In this document: positions 43,317-54,463 of the stretch, piece by piece
Numbering within the stretch: the first letter of the stretch is position 1
How the letters are laid out: each line of letters starts with the position of its first letter
Source: Panonychus citri
Lineage: Eukaryota; Arthropoda; Arachnida; Trombidiformes; Tetranychidae
Direction of reading: 5' to 3'
Assembly (NCBI RefSeq): GCF_014898815.1
Contig: NW_026515511.1
Coordinates: 124,001-188,000, forward strand
Length of the DNA stretch: 64,000 bases
Made by a program: the position numbers and the translations under genes
Notes under the pieces: generated by a model
Seen by the model: the letters and a program-made list of their open reading frames with translations, nothing else
Databases searched by the model: none
Told to the model about the DNA's origin: nothing

Positions 43317-44480
43317 TAACATCAACATCACCAATCACTCGAAAAACTTAATAGTGAATCAGTGCTCATCCTTAAAATGGTTTCGATTTTCATCTCTACT
43401 CTCTACGCTTACTAAATTTTTCTCAATTCTCTGGATTTTTTCCTTCTCTCTTAATCTTAATTGATTACAAGTTCCACATTTACAGTGATACAATCAATTT
43501 TCACCATTGGAACCTTCACTTTTGCTCTACATTCAAGTCTACACGAGCTGTTGATAAACAAACAAATCGAGAATCGAATCGATTTAAGTTTTTTTTTCGC
43601 TAGCCTGTCTTCCTAATGTATCCAGAGACAAGGAGATTCATTGAATTCGGAAAAATGATCTTCCCTCCACCTGAAAGAGTGAATTGTTGAAAGACATTAA
43701 TTGTTCATCTTATTGAGACAAAAGATATTAAATCTATCAAACAGATGAATATATTAAGTGATGAAAAACAAACTGTGCCCTTAATTAAATCCAAATCAAT
43801 TTCTTTTTCTTTTTTGATTTTCTAATGCAAAAACAAAAGTTCCAATCAAAAAAATGGAATAATTTTCTCACTGTGATCATCACTTTTCGGTCCTGAACAA
43901 CTTAACAGTCAAAATTTTCCTCTTTCTCTCTCTCTCATCAGAATAACAATACAATAATATTAATAATAACAATATTTTGTTACGATTTCAAAATAATCAG
44001 CAAACAAAATTCCCGATGAAATAATCTTTCTAGATGAGATATTGTTAAATTTTCCCTTTGCCAAAATTTGTAACCATATTTCAAGAATAAACCTTTAGCA
44101 TATAAACTATAAATTTTCTATTGGTGAACATAATTAATCCGCAACAATTAATTCCAACTGATTTGAATTGCGAACTCAAATTATCAACCAAAAGTGCGCC
44201 ATCTAATGTTTACTTTTTTTCGTAAATGTAAACAAACATTTGACTCTCAATTTTTTTGCTTCAACAATCAACATCCAAATAGTAAAACCTTTCAACTCAA
44301 TGGATTAGTTAATCATTAATCTAATTGATGAAACTATCCCCTTACTTATGGAGAATAAGTGAATCTAATAAATCAATCGATTAGTTAATAATTTAATCTA
44401 CTCTGTGAATTGTCTTGAAAGTAATCGACTCGATTGACAAGGTTCACTTTGTTTTTCATTTAGTCTTTTGATTGATCATC
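43317..44480. other. Intergenic region C6orf120 / RFXANK-like
   Basis: No coding segment recognised. It contains a CGCCATCTA motif at 44197-44205, about 280 nt upstream of the next start codon, and short CT runs near 43920. Confidence 0.55.
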
Positions 44481-45481
44481 ATGGAAGATCGTAGTGGGAA
44501 ACAGCAATCAACTAATAACAATAGTTACCAGATGAAATTTCTTAAATTAAACAGAGATGGAAGAAGTGCTTTTACTCCTTACAGGGTGAGTTTAATTTCC
44601 ATTTGGATTCATAAGCGATGGGTTGGATATTCTGTTAACGTTGTAACTAATTTTGTCTTTTTTTGTTTTGTTTTGTTTGTTTATTTTTTTTTCGCATTTG
44701 TTTTCTCCTTGAAAATGTCCCTTCAGCCTTCAACTATATTGACGAACCTGCAACGGGGAAACATTAAGACCCAAAGTATTCGTGAAATACCAGAGAGAAC
44801 CGTGTTTGAATTAGCTGCTCAAGGGGAACTTTACCTTCATCACCTTGACGCTGGCGGAGTTGATCAGGTCGATGAAAATGGTTTCACTCCGTTGATTTGG
44901 GCTGCAGGTTATGGACAATTAACTACCGTCAAAATGTTAATCGCTGGAGGTGCTAATCCAAAGGTTAGAGGTAAAAATGGAGAATCAGCTCTTTCCTTTG
45001 CAGCAACTAATGGACATGTTCATGTGCTTCGTTATTTAATTGCTAGAGATGTCAACGTAAATGAATATGATGAGGTTTGTATAGATTATCATTGTTATCA
45101 ATTAGCTAACAGAGGGAACAAAAAATTCAATCCCAAAACCTGTTGAGCCTCAAATTGAATCATTGATTGTTAATTGTTGCTTTCATTTGATGATTCAGGA
45201 AGGAAACACAGCTCTGATGTATGCAGCATATAATAATCATACTTTGTGTGTTCACGAATTGTTGAAGGCCAAAGCTGATTTAACAATACAAAATTGTAAT
45301 TTAGAGACAGCATTTAGCATTGCGGTGATGAGAAAATCTAAACAAGGTAAGTAACAGATTAATTACTCTTGTTCATTTAATCTGATTGGAACTTTTTTTT
45401 TCTTTTTCTCTGATTAATCCAGTCCAGATAATTCTCGAACGTCATGTTTTAAATTTATTCTCCGGAGATCTAATGACCTGA
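44481..45481 (+). CDS. RFXANK/ANKRA2: Ankyrin-repeat protein of the RFXANK/ANKRA2 family
   Basis: Exons 44481-44585, 44727-45074, 45199-45346 and 45423-45481 give 219 residues. Family-specific sequence includes TILTNLQRGN before the repeats, VFELAAQGELYLHHL, then the canonical repeats ENGFTPLIWAAGYGQLTTVK, GESALSFAATNGHVHVL and GNTALMYAAYNNHTLCV, ending VQIILERHVLNLFSGDLM, matching the C-terminus of ANKRA2. In vertebrates these bind PxLPxI/L peptides on class IIa HDACs, megalin or RFX5; the same peptide-binding role is inferred. RFXANK and ANKRA2 split within vertebrates, so one invertebrate gene represents both. Confidence 0.93.
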
Positions 45482-45725
45482 AGACGGAAATTCACCACTA
45501 GAAATCTAATATTTTAAATTCAAAAGTGTTCTCATTCTTATGCATATGGTTAATCTCATCGTCTCAGCAATATTTGTGTGTTGCTTTATTTTACTTTACA
45601 TTTTTTAATTGCTAATCAACTTTCATTTGGTAAAGAAAAAAAAAGATTTGTGTCAATATAAAAATCTTGAAATTTTCAATTTTGGTTCAATATTATCGCT
45701 TTTTTAACCAGAGTTTCTCATGAAT

Positions 45726-45798
45726 AGGTTTGTAGTGTAGTGGTAATCACGTTTGCTTCACACGCAAAAGGTCCCCGGTTCGAACCCGGGCAATCCTA
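45726..45798 (+). tRNA. trnV-CAC: tRNA-Val (anticodon CAC)
   Basis: A 72-nt cloverleaf plus discriminator A. D arm GTGTAGTGGTAATCAC, anticodon stem TTTGC/GCAAA with loop TTCACAC (anticodon CAC), T arm CCCGG TTCGAAC CCGGG, internal promoter B box GGTTCGAACCC. Acceptor AGGTTTG pairs with CAATCCT except for one T-T mismatch at the fourth pair. No intron. A T-run follows within 12 nt (GTTTTTTGC), consistent with Pol III termination. Confidence 0.93.
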
Positions 45799-46107
45799 AT
45801 GTTTTTTGCTTCATTTCGAAAAATTAATTTAAATTGATTCGTTTTGCAAGTTCAACATTTCAATCGAATTAACTTTTTATATGATTCGGATTAAAAAAAA
45901 ACACACATTTCGAGGGATGTTGATTGCTTTTTGTACGGTTGTTCAGATGATCTTGGTTAACCTTTGGATATTTGATTGGAAATCATTTGATTGGACTAGT
46001 TTTTTTTTGCTTCTCCATTTTCTTGAATCTTTTAGGCACCAGAATGATTTTTGTTGAACTTAATTAATTTATGGAATGATGGAAAAAGTTATTGGTCAAA
46101 TATTGGC

Positions 46108-47786
46108 TTATTTAAATGGTTCCATTTTCTCGGGATGAACAACTTGTTGGAGACATAAAATTTGATCTCGAATATCAGCCCAACCTCCGTTTACTTTGGG
46201 CATTTTGAAATTTTTCCTATTTGATTTTGCAAGAATCAATTGACTAGGGAATAAGTATTTAATTGCTGCTTTCAGGGTTTGCTGTACTTTGGAAATTAGT
46301 TTATTCTTTGAGCAGTCAACTTTTTTATGGTGAACTCCGCATTCTCCAACATGGAAAACTCTGTTTTAGATAGAAACGAGGAGAGAATATTAATTAGATG
46401 CAATTGAAAAGTGAGATGAGAGACTCACCGAGGAGCGATCACAGATAAAGTCATCAAAGGTTTTGTCAAACATTTTTCGCTTATATGTTGTAAAGACCAA
46501 TCCCAATTGTAGTCATCGTATGTACAAAAGTGCTTAGAACATGATCTTATTTGATTCCAAACATCTCGAAGTAAAACAAAGCCCATATTATGCTGACTCG
46601 AAACCCATCGATTAATATCCAATTTATTTCCATTGGAAGCATAATTAAAAATCTTTACATAAGCTCCAAGAGTATAAAGGTTAACATCTAGATTATTTCT
46701 ACAATCAAAAGTAATTAGATTAGTGTAAGTAAGAATTAATTGCAAGTTACTTAACAGTTACATACTTGATTTTGTAAGCGATCATTGATTTCAACATGAA
46801 TAATAAATCTGGTGAAACATAATGATCTTCCTCGAGAAAGATGAAAGGTCCATTGTGATTCTTTGTAGCATTTAATTTGTCGAAAATTGTATTCATCTGG
46901 AATTAGAGTTTAATCAAAGGTTGATTAAAACAAATCGTACATAAAAATGATCGAAATACTCTAATATTTACCTTCCAAAACCAATGATGTTTCGTTTGGG
47001 TGTAAACAGCTTCTCTGTAATGTCCATAGGTATCAGGATGCTCTGAATTTTGACACTTCATGGCCATGGCTCTAATCGATAACCATAATGATAGAGTTAA
47101 TTGAGATGATTGATTGATTGATTAAATGGTGCATTCAAATGATCACTTACTTTTGTTGATTTATATCTCTAGGACAATCTTTGGGATCTGTTCCGGGAAA
47201 CTCATTAGGATAAGCTTGGATGGAAAATGGATAAAACAGTTGAATAACCTGGATAAAAATAATCAATTAAATTAACCATGTTAATATCAAGTAATTAGCA
47301 AATCACAGGAAGAATAGGAAAACTTACTTTACAAAAATTAATTGATTGAATGATTGTGTTGATAGTTGGATTATAAACGTCATGAGTGAATATAATCAAG
47401 CTTTGGTCGATACCTTCAACAGATTCCAATGAATTAATCAGAGCTCGAAGATATTCAACACGATCATGAACCTGTATAACAATTACAGGATCATCACTTC
47501 CTATTGAATCATATTTATCAATATTGAAGATAATCTCATGTTTATTTGTAGAGTTGATTAAGGTTCGTAAAGCCTTTGGTGATAATGAGTTGACTTGAGG
47601 TGAATTTAAAAAGGTTTGATCATGTTGGTAATCATAATCTGAAGATGATTTCTCTTCACCAATAGTAGTAGTATTGATAGTATTAGGAGTCATTTTGTGA
47701 ACAACATAAGTAACCAGTAGAAAACAAGGAATTAATTTGATCAACATAGGCCATCGCCTTTTCTGTAATGAACGACAGGTCAACAT
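46108..47786 (-). CDS. MGAT2: Alpha-1,6-mannosyl-glycoprotein 2-beta-N-acetylglucosaminyltransferase (GnT-II)
   Basis: Golgi enzyme that adds GlcNAc to the alpha-1,6 mannose arm, committing N-glycans to the complex type. Exons 47786-47328, 47248-47151, 47071-46972, 46896-46766, 46698-46429 and 46360-46108 join in frame to 436 residues (human about 447). It is a type II membrane protein with an N-terminal anchor (MLIKLIPCFLLVTYVV). Conserved blocks: VIQVHDRVEYLRALINSL, IQLFYPFSIQAYPNEFPGTD, CPRDINQQKAMAMKC, HYREAVYTQTKHHWFWK, FIFLEEDHYVSPD (metal/nucleotide-binding EED), NMGFVLLRDVW, CTYDDYNWDWSLQH, HVGECGVHHKK and GGWADIRDQ. All splice sites are GT-AG; no lesions seen. Confidence 0.96.
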
Positions 47787-50193
47787 GAGCCAATATTTTC
47801 TGAATAACAAAACGTAGATGAAAAACAAAACAAAACAATAACGTTAAGTAAAACAATACAACCAATTTAACAATTCCAATAGTTATCAGATAAAATAACA
47901 GATGCTTCTCATAATAGAGAATCATTTTATCTCTAATTACTCACCTTATTGATCTGAACAACATTCATTAACAAACAATTAATACCAAAGCACTTAATGT
48001 ATTGACAGATATTGGAAAACAAAAATGATCTGGGAAAAGGGAAAACAATAAAATGGTTGACATACTAGAGGATTAAAAGACATTTAAAAAAAGGCTAACA
48101 GGTAGACCAGTAGGTAAGAGTTAAAATAGAATCGGAAAATAGTACAAAATATAATTACTAATTGCAACAATTAATTGATTACGGAAAAGATTTGTAAACA
48201 TTTTAACAAAAAAGCGAAGACAATAAAAAACCAAATTTTCTGAGAATTTGGTTTTTCTCAACATCGATTAATCGATGTTGTCATGAGTTAATCGAAATCA
48301 AAACACAATTTGAATTGATTAAGTTAACTAACTTTTTCTTGACCTTAAATTAGTTAATTATTTTGTTCTTCCTCTTGATTTAATGTTTTTCTGTTGTACA
48401 TTTATCCATCTAATAGTCATTGTTATGGTAGACTATGTAATAAACAATTGACACAACAAAAGTGATACAGTTAAGTTGAATCGATAGAATCACAATTAGT
48501 TGGTTCAACTCATTTTTATTACGTTATTTGATTAGTCGGCAATTTCTAGGGTAATGTTATTCACACCGATGTTCATTTTCACCAGAATATGGATCAAGGT
48601 TCGAGATAATTATGGTTGAAATGTAATTAAAATGGTGACAAAGCCGAAACATTGAATTGGAAATCTCATCAACCTGTAAGTGTGTTAAGCTTTGACTGTT
48701 CACTTGGTGGGACATTTGCTGACCATTTAATTATTACCATGAAATTAATGAGATATTGTTCATGTGACCATATCAATTGTAACCTTGAATATTCAATATT
48801 CATTGAAATCACTTTGGATTTGAGAAAAATTTCCATCAAAATAACAAATTGTTGATGTTTAATTTGATTCGGATGAAAAACATCAAAGTGAGATTAATCA
48901 ATTTCCATTATCTTTTTTTTCCCAAGTATCACGTAATTAATTCAAGGATTAACGACAATTAACTTGCAAATTGGAAACTCTTCCTTATTGTTTCTAATAC
49001 TCTTTCAATAATAATAAACTAATTGTAATATTTCAATTGTCTATTGTATTGAATAGATCAGCTAATCTTAATTATCCAACTTCCGCCCTTATCTTGTTAC
49101 TAATCAACTCATGTCAATAACAATTAAATAATTACCATATTTCTTTATTATTATTATTATATAAGACTTGTATACTATGGTAATTAACTAATCATCTACC
49201 TAGAAATCATTGTTTTCAAATGCTCAGAACGGGTTATTAATAGTTATTGACTTAACTAAATTAATTTCAATTTCAAATGATGAAAATATCACAATGATCA
49301 AGGTTTAAGCAAATCTAAGCAAAGGAGTTAACCCGTATCAATATGAATTAATTGTCAATTGATTGTTAATCAATTCACACCTAATGGGAAAAGCAGCTAA
49401 ATTCAATTTAACTGTTAATTTAACTAAATCAATTTATAACCGTTTTGATTGATATCATCTCGCTATTAGATTTGATTTGACAGATTCATTAACAAGTTGA
49501 TTCTGTCAATAAATTTTTCACCATTATGATTAAGTTTACCTAAGATAATGATCAGTTAATTGTAAACAACAATTACAATTAAACTTTCTCATTCCTTGGT
49601 AACATTGACAATTAGGTTAACAATAAAAGACAAATTTATGATATAATTATTTATTAGTTTAAATTGCGTTTACATATGAGATTTTTAAATTTTCAGTATT
49701 CGATAAATAATTAAAATTGATGATAATCTAATTTTTGATTACATTGACTTTGATTAAAGTTGATTGATGTCCCTGAAAATATTAAATTATTACCAATTGA
49801 ACTTATATTAGCAGGGAAACAATTAACTCATGTAAATAAGCGGGTAATCGTAATAATGTTTGATAATATTAATTGTTAAGGAATAAGTTAATTGTAATTA
49901 CTTAATGGGAAACAAACAACAAAAAAAACTCCGTGACAAAGCAACTTTGATTGTGAATAGAAAAGTTAATTGAGAAGGTAATTAGCATTTCAATCAACTA
50001 GGCTGAGCTTAACTATTCACCATGATGATGATCATCATAAACTTAATTAACATTAAAGGGAGTTGATTAATTGATTATAAATATGATGGATAAGCAATAG
50101 TCACCATGTTAGTTAATGGTTAGTTGTTGACGATTCACAATTAACCTTAAGTGATACTTGACTGTTTAAATTGTGCGAAATTGTAACTTTAAC
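47787..50193. other. Large AT-rich intergenic region between MGAT2 and chitinase 1
   Basis: 2.4 kb without a recognisable gene. The only structured feature is the pair of hairpins at 48226-48280. Short ORFs have no family features. Confidence 0.6.
48226..48280. repeat. Two adjacent perfect inverted repeats
   Basis: AAAAACCAAATT (48226-48237) pairs with AATTTGGTTTTT (48245-48256), leaving a 7-nt loop. Immediately after comes a 22-nt perfect palindrome at 48259-48280, centred on CATCGATTAATCGATG. They lie about 440 nt upstream of the MGAT2 start. They could form cruciforms or bind dimeric factors; role unknown. Confidence 0.7.
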
Positions 50194-51894
50194 ATGTTAC
50201 CCTTTTCGAGTTTAATTGTTACTTTCACTCTTTTATTTGGAACAATTAACTGTCAGAATTGTCCATCAAGTGAGGGATATTTTCAAGATCCTTCGAACTG
50301 TTCAAAATTTTTCTACTGTTCGAGCGGAAAAATTGTTCACAAATACGAATGCGGTTCTAATTCCGTTTTTAATCCTGACCTGAAAATCTGCGATTGGAAA
50401 GAAAACACCAAATGTGAATCTGATTCATCTCCATCATCGACCACAACAACAGCGACTAAACCTTTGGTCGGAGAAAACGAAATTCCCGATAATTCAATTG
50501 AGACTTCAAGTTCTAACCCGCCGACTTCATCATCTACCTTTGCCCCGACAACCTCGTCAACCTCACCCTCGACTTCAGCCCCAACTTCCACTTCCACTTC
50601 AACTTCAACCACAACTCAAACTTCAAATGTAATTGATGTTGAAACTGAGAATCCATATGAATGGCATCCACCCATTGGACCCACAACGACCGCCGAACCT
50701 GATCCAATGGAAGGTTTTAATGACGATTATAAGATCGTCTGTTATTTCACCAATTGGGCTTGGTACAGACCTCAAGGAGCAAAATTCATCCCCGAAGACA
50801 CTAATTCAAAGTATTGTACTCATATCAATTATGGATTCGCTGTTCTTGATTCCTCTTCATTGACTATTAAAATTCACGATTCATGGGCTGATGTTGATAA
50901 TCGTTTCTTGAAACGTGTCGCTGGTTTAAGGAAAAATAATCCACGATTGAAGGTTTTACTTTCATTGGGAGGTTGGAATGATTCAGCCGGTGATAAGTAC
51001 TCGAGGTTGGTGAACAATCCATCGGCTCGACGAAACTTCATTAACCATTCGATCCAATTTTTGGCCAAATTTGGTTTCGATGGGTTAGATCTCGACTGGG
51101 AGTACCCAAAGTGCTGGCAAACTACTTGTAAAGATGGACCAGAATCTGACAAGGCCAATTTCGCTCTTTTCGTTCATGAATTGAGACAAGCATACGAATC
51201 AAAAGGATGGCTATTGACCGCTGCAGTCTCACCTTCTAAACAGGTCATTGATGCTGGTTACGATGTTCCCGCTTTAGCTAAAGACTTTGACTTCATAAAC
51301 GTCATGGCCTATGATATGCACGGACAATGGGACAAGTTTGCCGCTCATCATGCACCTTTATACCCAAGACAAGAGTCTTCATCATTCGACCCCAACGATG
51401 GTATTTTCAACATTAACTATACTGTTAATTACTGGATCGATCAAGGAATGCCCAAGAAAAAGGTCATTCTTGGTGTTCCTTTCTATGGTCGCTCTTTCGC
51501 CCTCGAAGGTCAAGCTGGTTCACATTCATTGAAAGGCTATGGTGCTGCTGCTCTTCAAGGAGGTGAACCGGGTACATTTACCCGAGAAAAGGGTTACCTC
51601 GCTTTCTATGAAATCTGCGACTACCAAAAGAATCAAGGTTGGACTAAGGCTCGAGATCCGACAACCGGACTGCCTTTCGCTTTCAAGGGTAACCAATGGG
51701 TCGGTTATGATGACACCGAACAGATGAGAAAGAAAAGTGAATTCATCAAGAGCCTCGACATCGGAGGTGCGATGGTCTGGGCTCTCGATCTCGACGATTT
51801 CATGGGCCGATGTTGTTCCACGAAATGGCCTTTGCTCAAGACTTTGAATGCGGGATTAAGAGGAGTTAAATCTTTCGAAGCGATTGATTGTTAA
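50194..51894 (+). CDS. Chitinase with N-terminal chitin-binding domain (CBM14 - GH18)
   Basis: 566 residues from the ATG at 50194, intronless. Signal peptide MLPFSSLIVTFTLLFGTINC. CBM14 (peritrophin-A) with six Cys: NCPSSEGYFQDPSNCSKFFY ... CDWKENTKC. A Ser/Thr/Pro-rich linker (residues about 80-165) is probably O-glycosylated. The GH18 domain follows: HINYGFAVLD, KVLLSLGGW, catalytic GFDGLDLDWEYP with the acid Glu, VMAYDMHGQW, PFYGRSFAL and the insertion subdomain through FYEICD, then GAMVWALDLDD. All catalytic motifs are present, so it should hydrolyse chitin. CBM before GH18 is a less usual order for arthropod chitinases, where CBM14 is commonly C-terminal. Duplicated downstream at 52828-54300. 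Confidence 0.95.
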   Translation: MLPFSSLIVTFTLLFGTINCQNCPSSEGYFQDPSNCSKFFYCSSGKIVHKYECGSNSVFNPDLKICDWKENTKCESDSSPSSTTTTATKPLVGENEIPDNSIETSSSNPPTSSSTFAPTTSSTSPSTSAPTSTSTSTSTTTQTSNVIDVETENPYEWHPPIGPTTTAEPDPMEGFNDDYKIVCYFTNWAWYRPQGAKFIPEDTNSKYCTHINYGFAVLDSSSLTIKIHDSWADVDNRFLKRVAGLRKNNPRLKVLLSLGGWNDSAGDKYSRLVNNPSARRNFINHSIQFLAKFGFDGLDLDWEYPKCWQTTCKDGPESDKANFALFVHELRQAYESKGWLLTAAVSPSKQVIDAGYDVPALAKDFDFINVMAYDMHGQWDKFAAHHAPLYPRQESSSFDPNDGIFNINYTVNYWIDQGMPKKKVILGVPFYGRSFALEGQAGSHSLKGYGAAALQGGEPGTFTREKGYLAFYEICDYQKNQGWTKARDPTTGLPFAFKGNQWVGYDDTEQMRKKSEFIKSLDIGGAMVWALDLDDFMGRCCSTKWPLLKTLNAGLRGVKSFEAIDC

Positions 51895-52239
51895 TCTGAT
51901 TGATAAATGATCGAAAATCTTGGGAGTGATTTCACAAAAATCGTCTTTGTTTTAATTATAAAAATGATTACATTTCTTATACGTTTGTTAAGAGGGGATA
52001 TATAGAGATTTATACAGTACAATGATTATCATAATTATTATATAAAATATACATTAAATTGTTTTTTCAAGATACACAATTTCCATTCTGATTTCATCAT
52101 ATTTTTCTCGGTGCTTTTTCGAGTATAATACAATAATTATTATATAAATATCATCAAGAGTATTGTTGAAACACTACTTTTGAACACATATTGTGATTTA
52201 AAGTCGATCAAGTCAAAAGGAGTTAAAAAAATTTCCGTA

Positions 52240-52554
52240 ATTTTCAAGAGCAGATTGTAGAGCATTAATCTCGGTTTCCATACGAAATCTTCACCAAGTT
52301 TGGTTTTGTCCATACACTTTTTGACCAGTCAAAAGATGAGTAGCTAACCGAACTTTACTGAAACCACCTTGAAGAATCAGGAGACAGAGAAAAGAAACAC
52401 AATTCAATTGGTAAGAGAATAAACAAAATTAGTCAACAACTAATCCGACAAACAATTACTCTAATTAAGAATCAGAAAGAAACTCACCTTCACCAAGTTT
52501 CTCCTTATGGAGATAATATCCCGCTTCTGCTTTTCTACAATTATGATCAAACAT
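52240..52554 (-). pseudogene. Gutted MELK duplicate (exons 1 and part of 2)
   Basis: Matches 56867-57194 of the MELK gene. Exon 1 starts at 52554 and reads in frame through GYYLHKEKLGEG, and exon 2 is partly kept (lower end near 52257). The rest of the gene is absent: the sequence jumps directly to the shared chitinase 3' flank near 52249. Exon 2 also has small deletions, including 11 nt that remove the region of the ATP-binding Lys. Cannot encode a kinase. Its exon 1 is useful because it shows the original GCGGGAT where the full MELK copy has GCGGAT. Confidence 0.88.
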
Positions 52555-52827
52555 TGTCAATTTCAATTTCTATTTGTTTTTTATGTTTAACGAACGTGAT
52601 TAATTCAAAGGTTTCCATTTAATAAAATGGAAAGCAGTTTGATAATTTAAATTGTTTTTCTTTTTTTCCCTCTTCACCTGGCTTGATATAAACAATTCAG
52701 GGCAATTAGATAAAAAAGGAAACGGAATTTTCAAACTAAATTGTCTAATCATGTTAGTTGTTGACGATTCACAATTAACCTTAAGTGATACTTGACTGTT
52801 TAAATTGTGCGAAATTATAACTTTAAC

Positions 52828-54300
52828 ATGTTACCCTTTTCGAGTTTAATTGTTACTTTCACTCTTCTCTTTGGGACAATTAACTGTCAGAATTGTCCAT
52901 CAAGTGAGGGATATTTTCAAGATCCTTCGAACTGTTCAACATCGACCACAACAACAGCGACTAAACCTTTGGTCGGAGAAAATGAAATTCCCGATAATTC
53001 AATTGAGACTTCAAGTTCTAACCCGCCGACTTCTTCATCCACCTTTGCTCCAACAACCTCGTCAACCTCACCCTCGACTTCAGCCCCAACTTCCACTTCC
53101 ACTTCAACCACAACTCAAACGTCAAATGTAATTGATGTTGAAACTGAGAATCCATATGAATGGCATCCACCCATTGGACCCACAACGACCGCCGAACCTG
53201 ATCGAATGGAAGGTTTTAATGACGATTATAAGATCGTCTGTTATGTCGCCGAACAGGCTTGGTACAGACCTCAGGGAGCAAAATTCATCCCCGAAGACAC
53301 TATTTCAAAGTATTGTACTCATATCAATTATGGATTCGCTGTTCTTGATTCCTCTTCATTGACTATTAAAATTCACGATTCATGGGCTGATGTTGATAAT
53401 CGTTTCTTGAAACGTGTCGCTGGTTTAAGGAAAAATAATCCACGATTGAAGGTTTTACTTTCATTGGGAGGTTGGGATGATTCAGCCGGTGATAAGTACT
53501 CAAGGCTGGTGCACAGTCCATCGGCTCGACGAAACTTCATTAACCATTCGATGCAATTTTTGGCCAAATTTGGTTTCGATGGATTAGATCTCGACTGGGA
53601 GTACCCAAAGTGCTGGCAAACTATTTGTAAAGATGGACCAGAATCTGACAAGGCCAATTTCGCTCTTTTCGTTCGAGAATTGAGACAAGCATTCGAACCA
53701 AAAGAACTGATATTGAGCGTTGCTGTCTCACCTTCTAAACAGGTCATTGATGCTGGTTACGATGTTCCCGCTATATCTACAGCCGTTGACTTCATCAATG
53801 TCATGACCTATGATATGCACGGACCATGGCTCGAAAAGTTTAATAATCACCATGCACCTTTATACCCAAGACAAAAGTCTTCATCATTCGACCCCAACGA
53901 TGATATTTTCAACATTAACTATACTGTTAATTACTGGATCGATCAAGGAATGCCCAAGAAAAAGGTCATTCTTGGTGTTCCTTTCTATGAGATCTGCGAC
54001 CACCAAAAGAATCAAGGTTGGACTGAGGCTCGAGACCCGACAACCGGACTGCCTTTCGCTTTCAAGGGTAACCAACGGGTCGGTTATGATGACACCGAAC
54101 AGATGGGAAAGATAAGTGAATTCGTCAAGAGCCTCGATATCGGAGGTGCGATGGTCTGGGCTCTCGACGATTTCATGGGTCGATATTGTTCCACAAAATG
54201 GCCTTTGCTCAAGACTTTGAATGCGGGATTAAGAATTGAATCTGATTTATCTATATCACCGATCACAAAATTAGCAACTAAACTTTTGGTCGGAAAATGA
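52828..54300 (+). CDS. Chitinase-like paralogue lacking the chitin-binding domain and part of GH18
   Basis: 490 residues from the ATG at 52828, intronless, mostly near-identical to chitinase 1. Two in-frame deletions stand out. Most of CBM14 is lost (the Ser/Thr linker follows QDPSNCS directly), and about 45 residues of the GH18 insertion subdomain are lost (VILGVPFYEICD, missing PFYGRSF onward). The catalytic GFDGLDLDWEYP remains. At the substrate-facing start, YFTNWAWYRPQ is changed to YVAEQAWYRPQ, and the C-terminus is altered (SDLSISPITKLATKLL). Activity is doubtful; it may be a secreted chitinase-like protein or an early pseudogene with an open frame. Confidence 0.85.
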   Translation: MLPFSSLIVTFTLLFGTINCQNCPSSEGYFQDPSNCSTSTTTTATKPLVGENEIPDNSIETSSSNPPTSSSTFAPTTSSTSPSTSAPTSTSTSTTTQTSNVIDVETENPYEWHPPIGPTTTAEPDRMEGFNDDYKIVCYVAEQAWYRPQGAKFIPEDTISKYCTHINYGFAVLDSSSLTIKIHDSWADVDNRFLKRVAGLRKNNPRLKVLLSLGGWDDSAGDKYSRLVHSPSARRNFINHSMQFLAKFGFDGLDLDWEYPKCWQTICKDGPESDKANFALFVRELRQAFEPKELILSVAVSPSKQVIDAGYDVPAISTAVDFINVMTYDMHGPWLEKFNNHHAPLYPRQKSSSFDPNDDIFNINYTVNYWIDQGMPKKKVILGVPFYEICDHQKNQGWTEARDPTTGLPFAFKGNQRVGYDDTEQMGKISEFVKSLDIGGAMVWALDDFMGRYCSTKWPLLKTLNAGLRIESDLSISPITKLATKLLVGK

Positions 54301-54463
54301 AATTCCGATAATTCAATCGAGACTTCAAACGGGTCATTGATGCTGGTTACGATATTCTCGATTCAGTTAAAACAGTTGACTTCATCAATTTCATGACCTA
54401 TGATAAGGACGGACCATGGGAAAAGTGTACCGGTCATCATGCACCTTCAATTGATTGTTAATC
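54301..54463 (+). pseudogene. Third chitinase fragment
   Basis: Directly after the stop of the second chitinase, short pieces resembling other parts of the gene recur: a linker piece (attccgataattcaatcga), a piece like VIDAGYDI ... VDFINFMTYD, and a piece like CTGHHAPS, then the shared 3' end (attgattgttaatctgattg). Frames are broken. It suggests a further copy that collapsed by deletion, or patchy gene conversion. Confidence 0.6.

Noticed and set aside
48652..48855. 67-codon ORF in the MGAT2-chitinase gap
   Set aside because: Short, no recognisable domain, no splice context.
50337..50612. Val/Glu-rich minus-strand ORF in chitinase 1 (also 52917-53111)
   Set aside because: Antisense of the Ser/Thr linker repeat.
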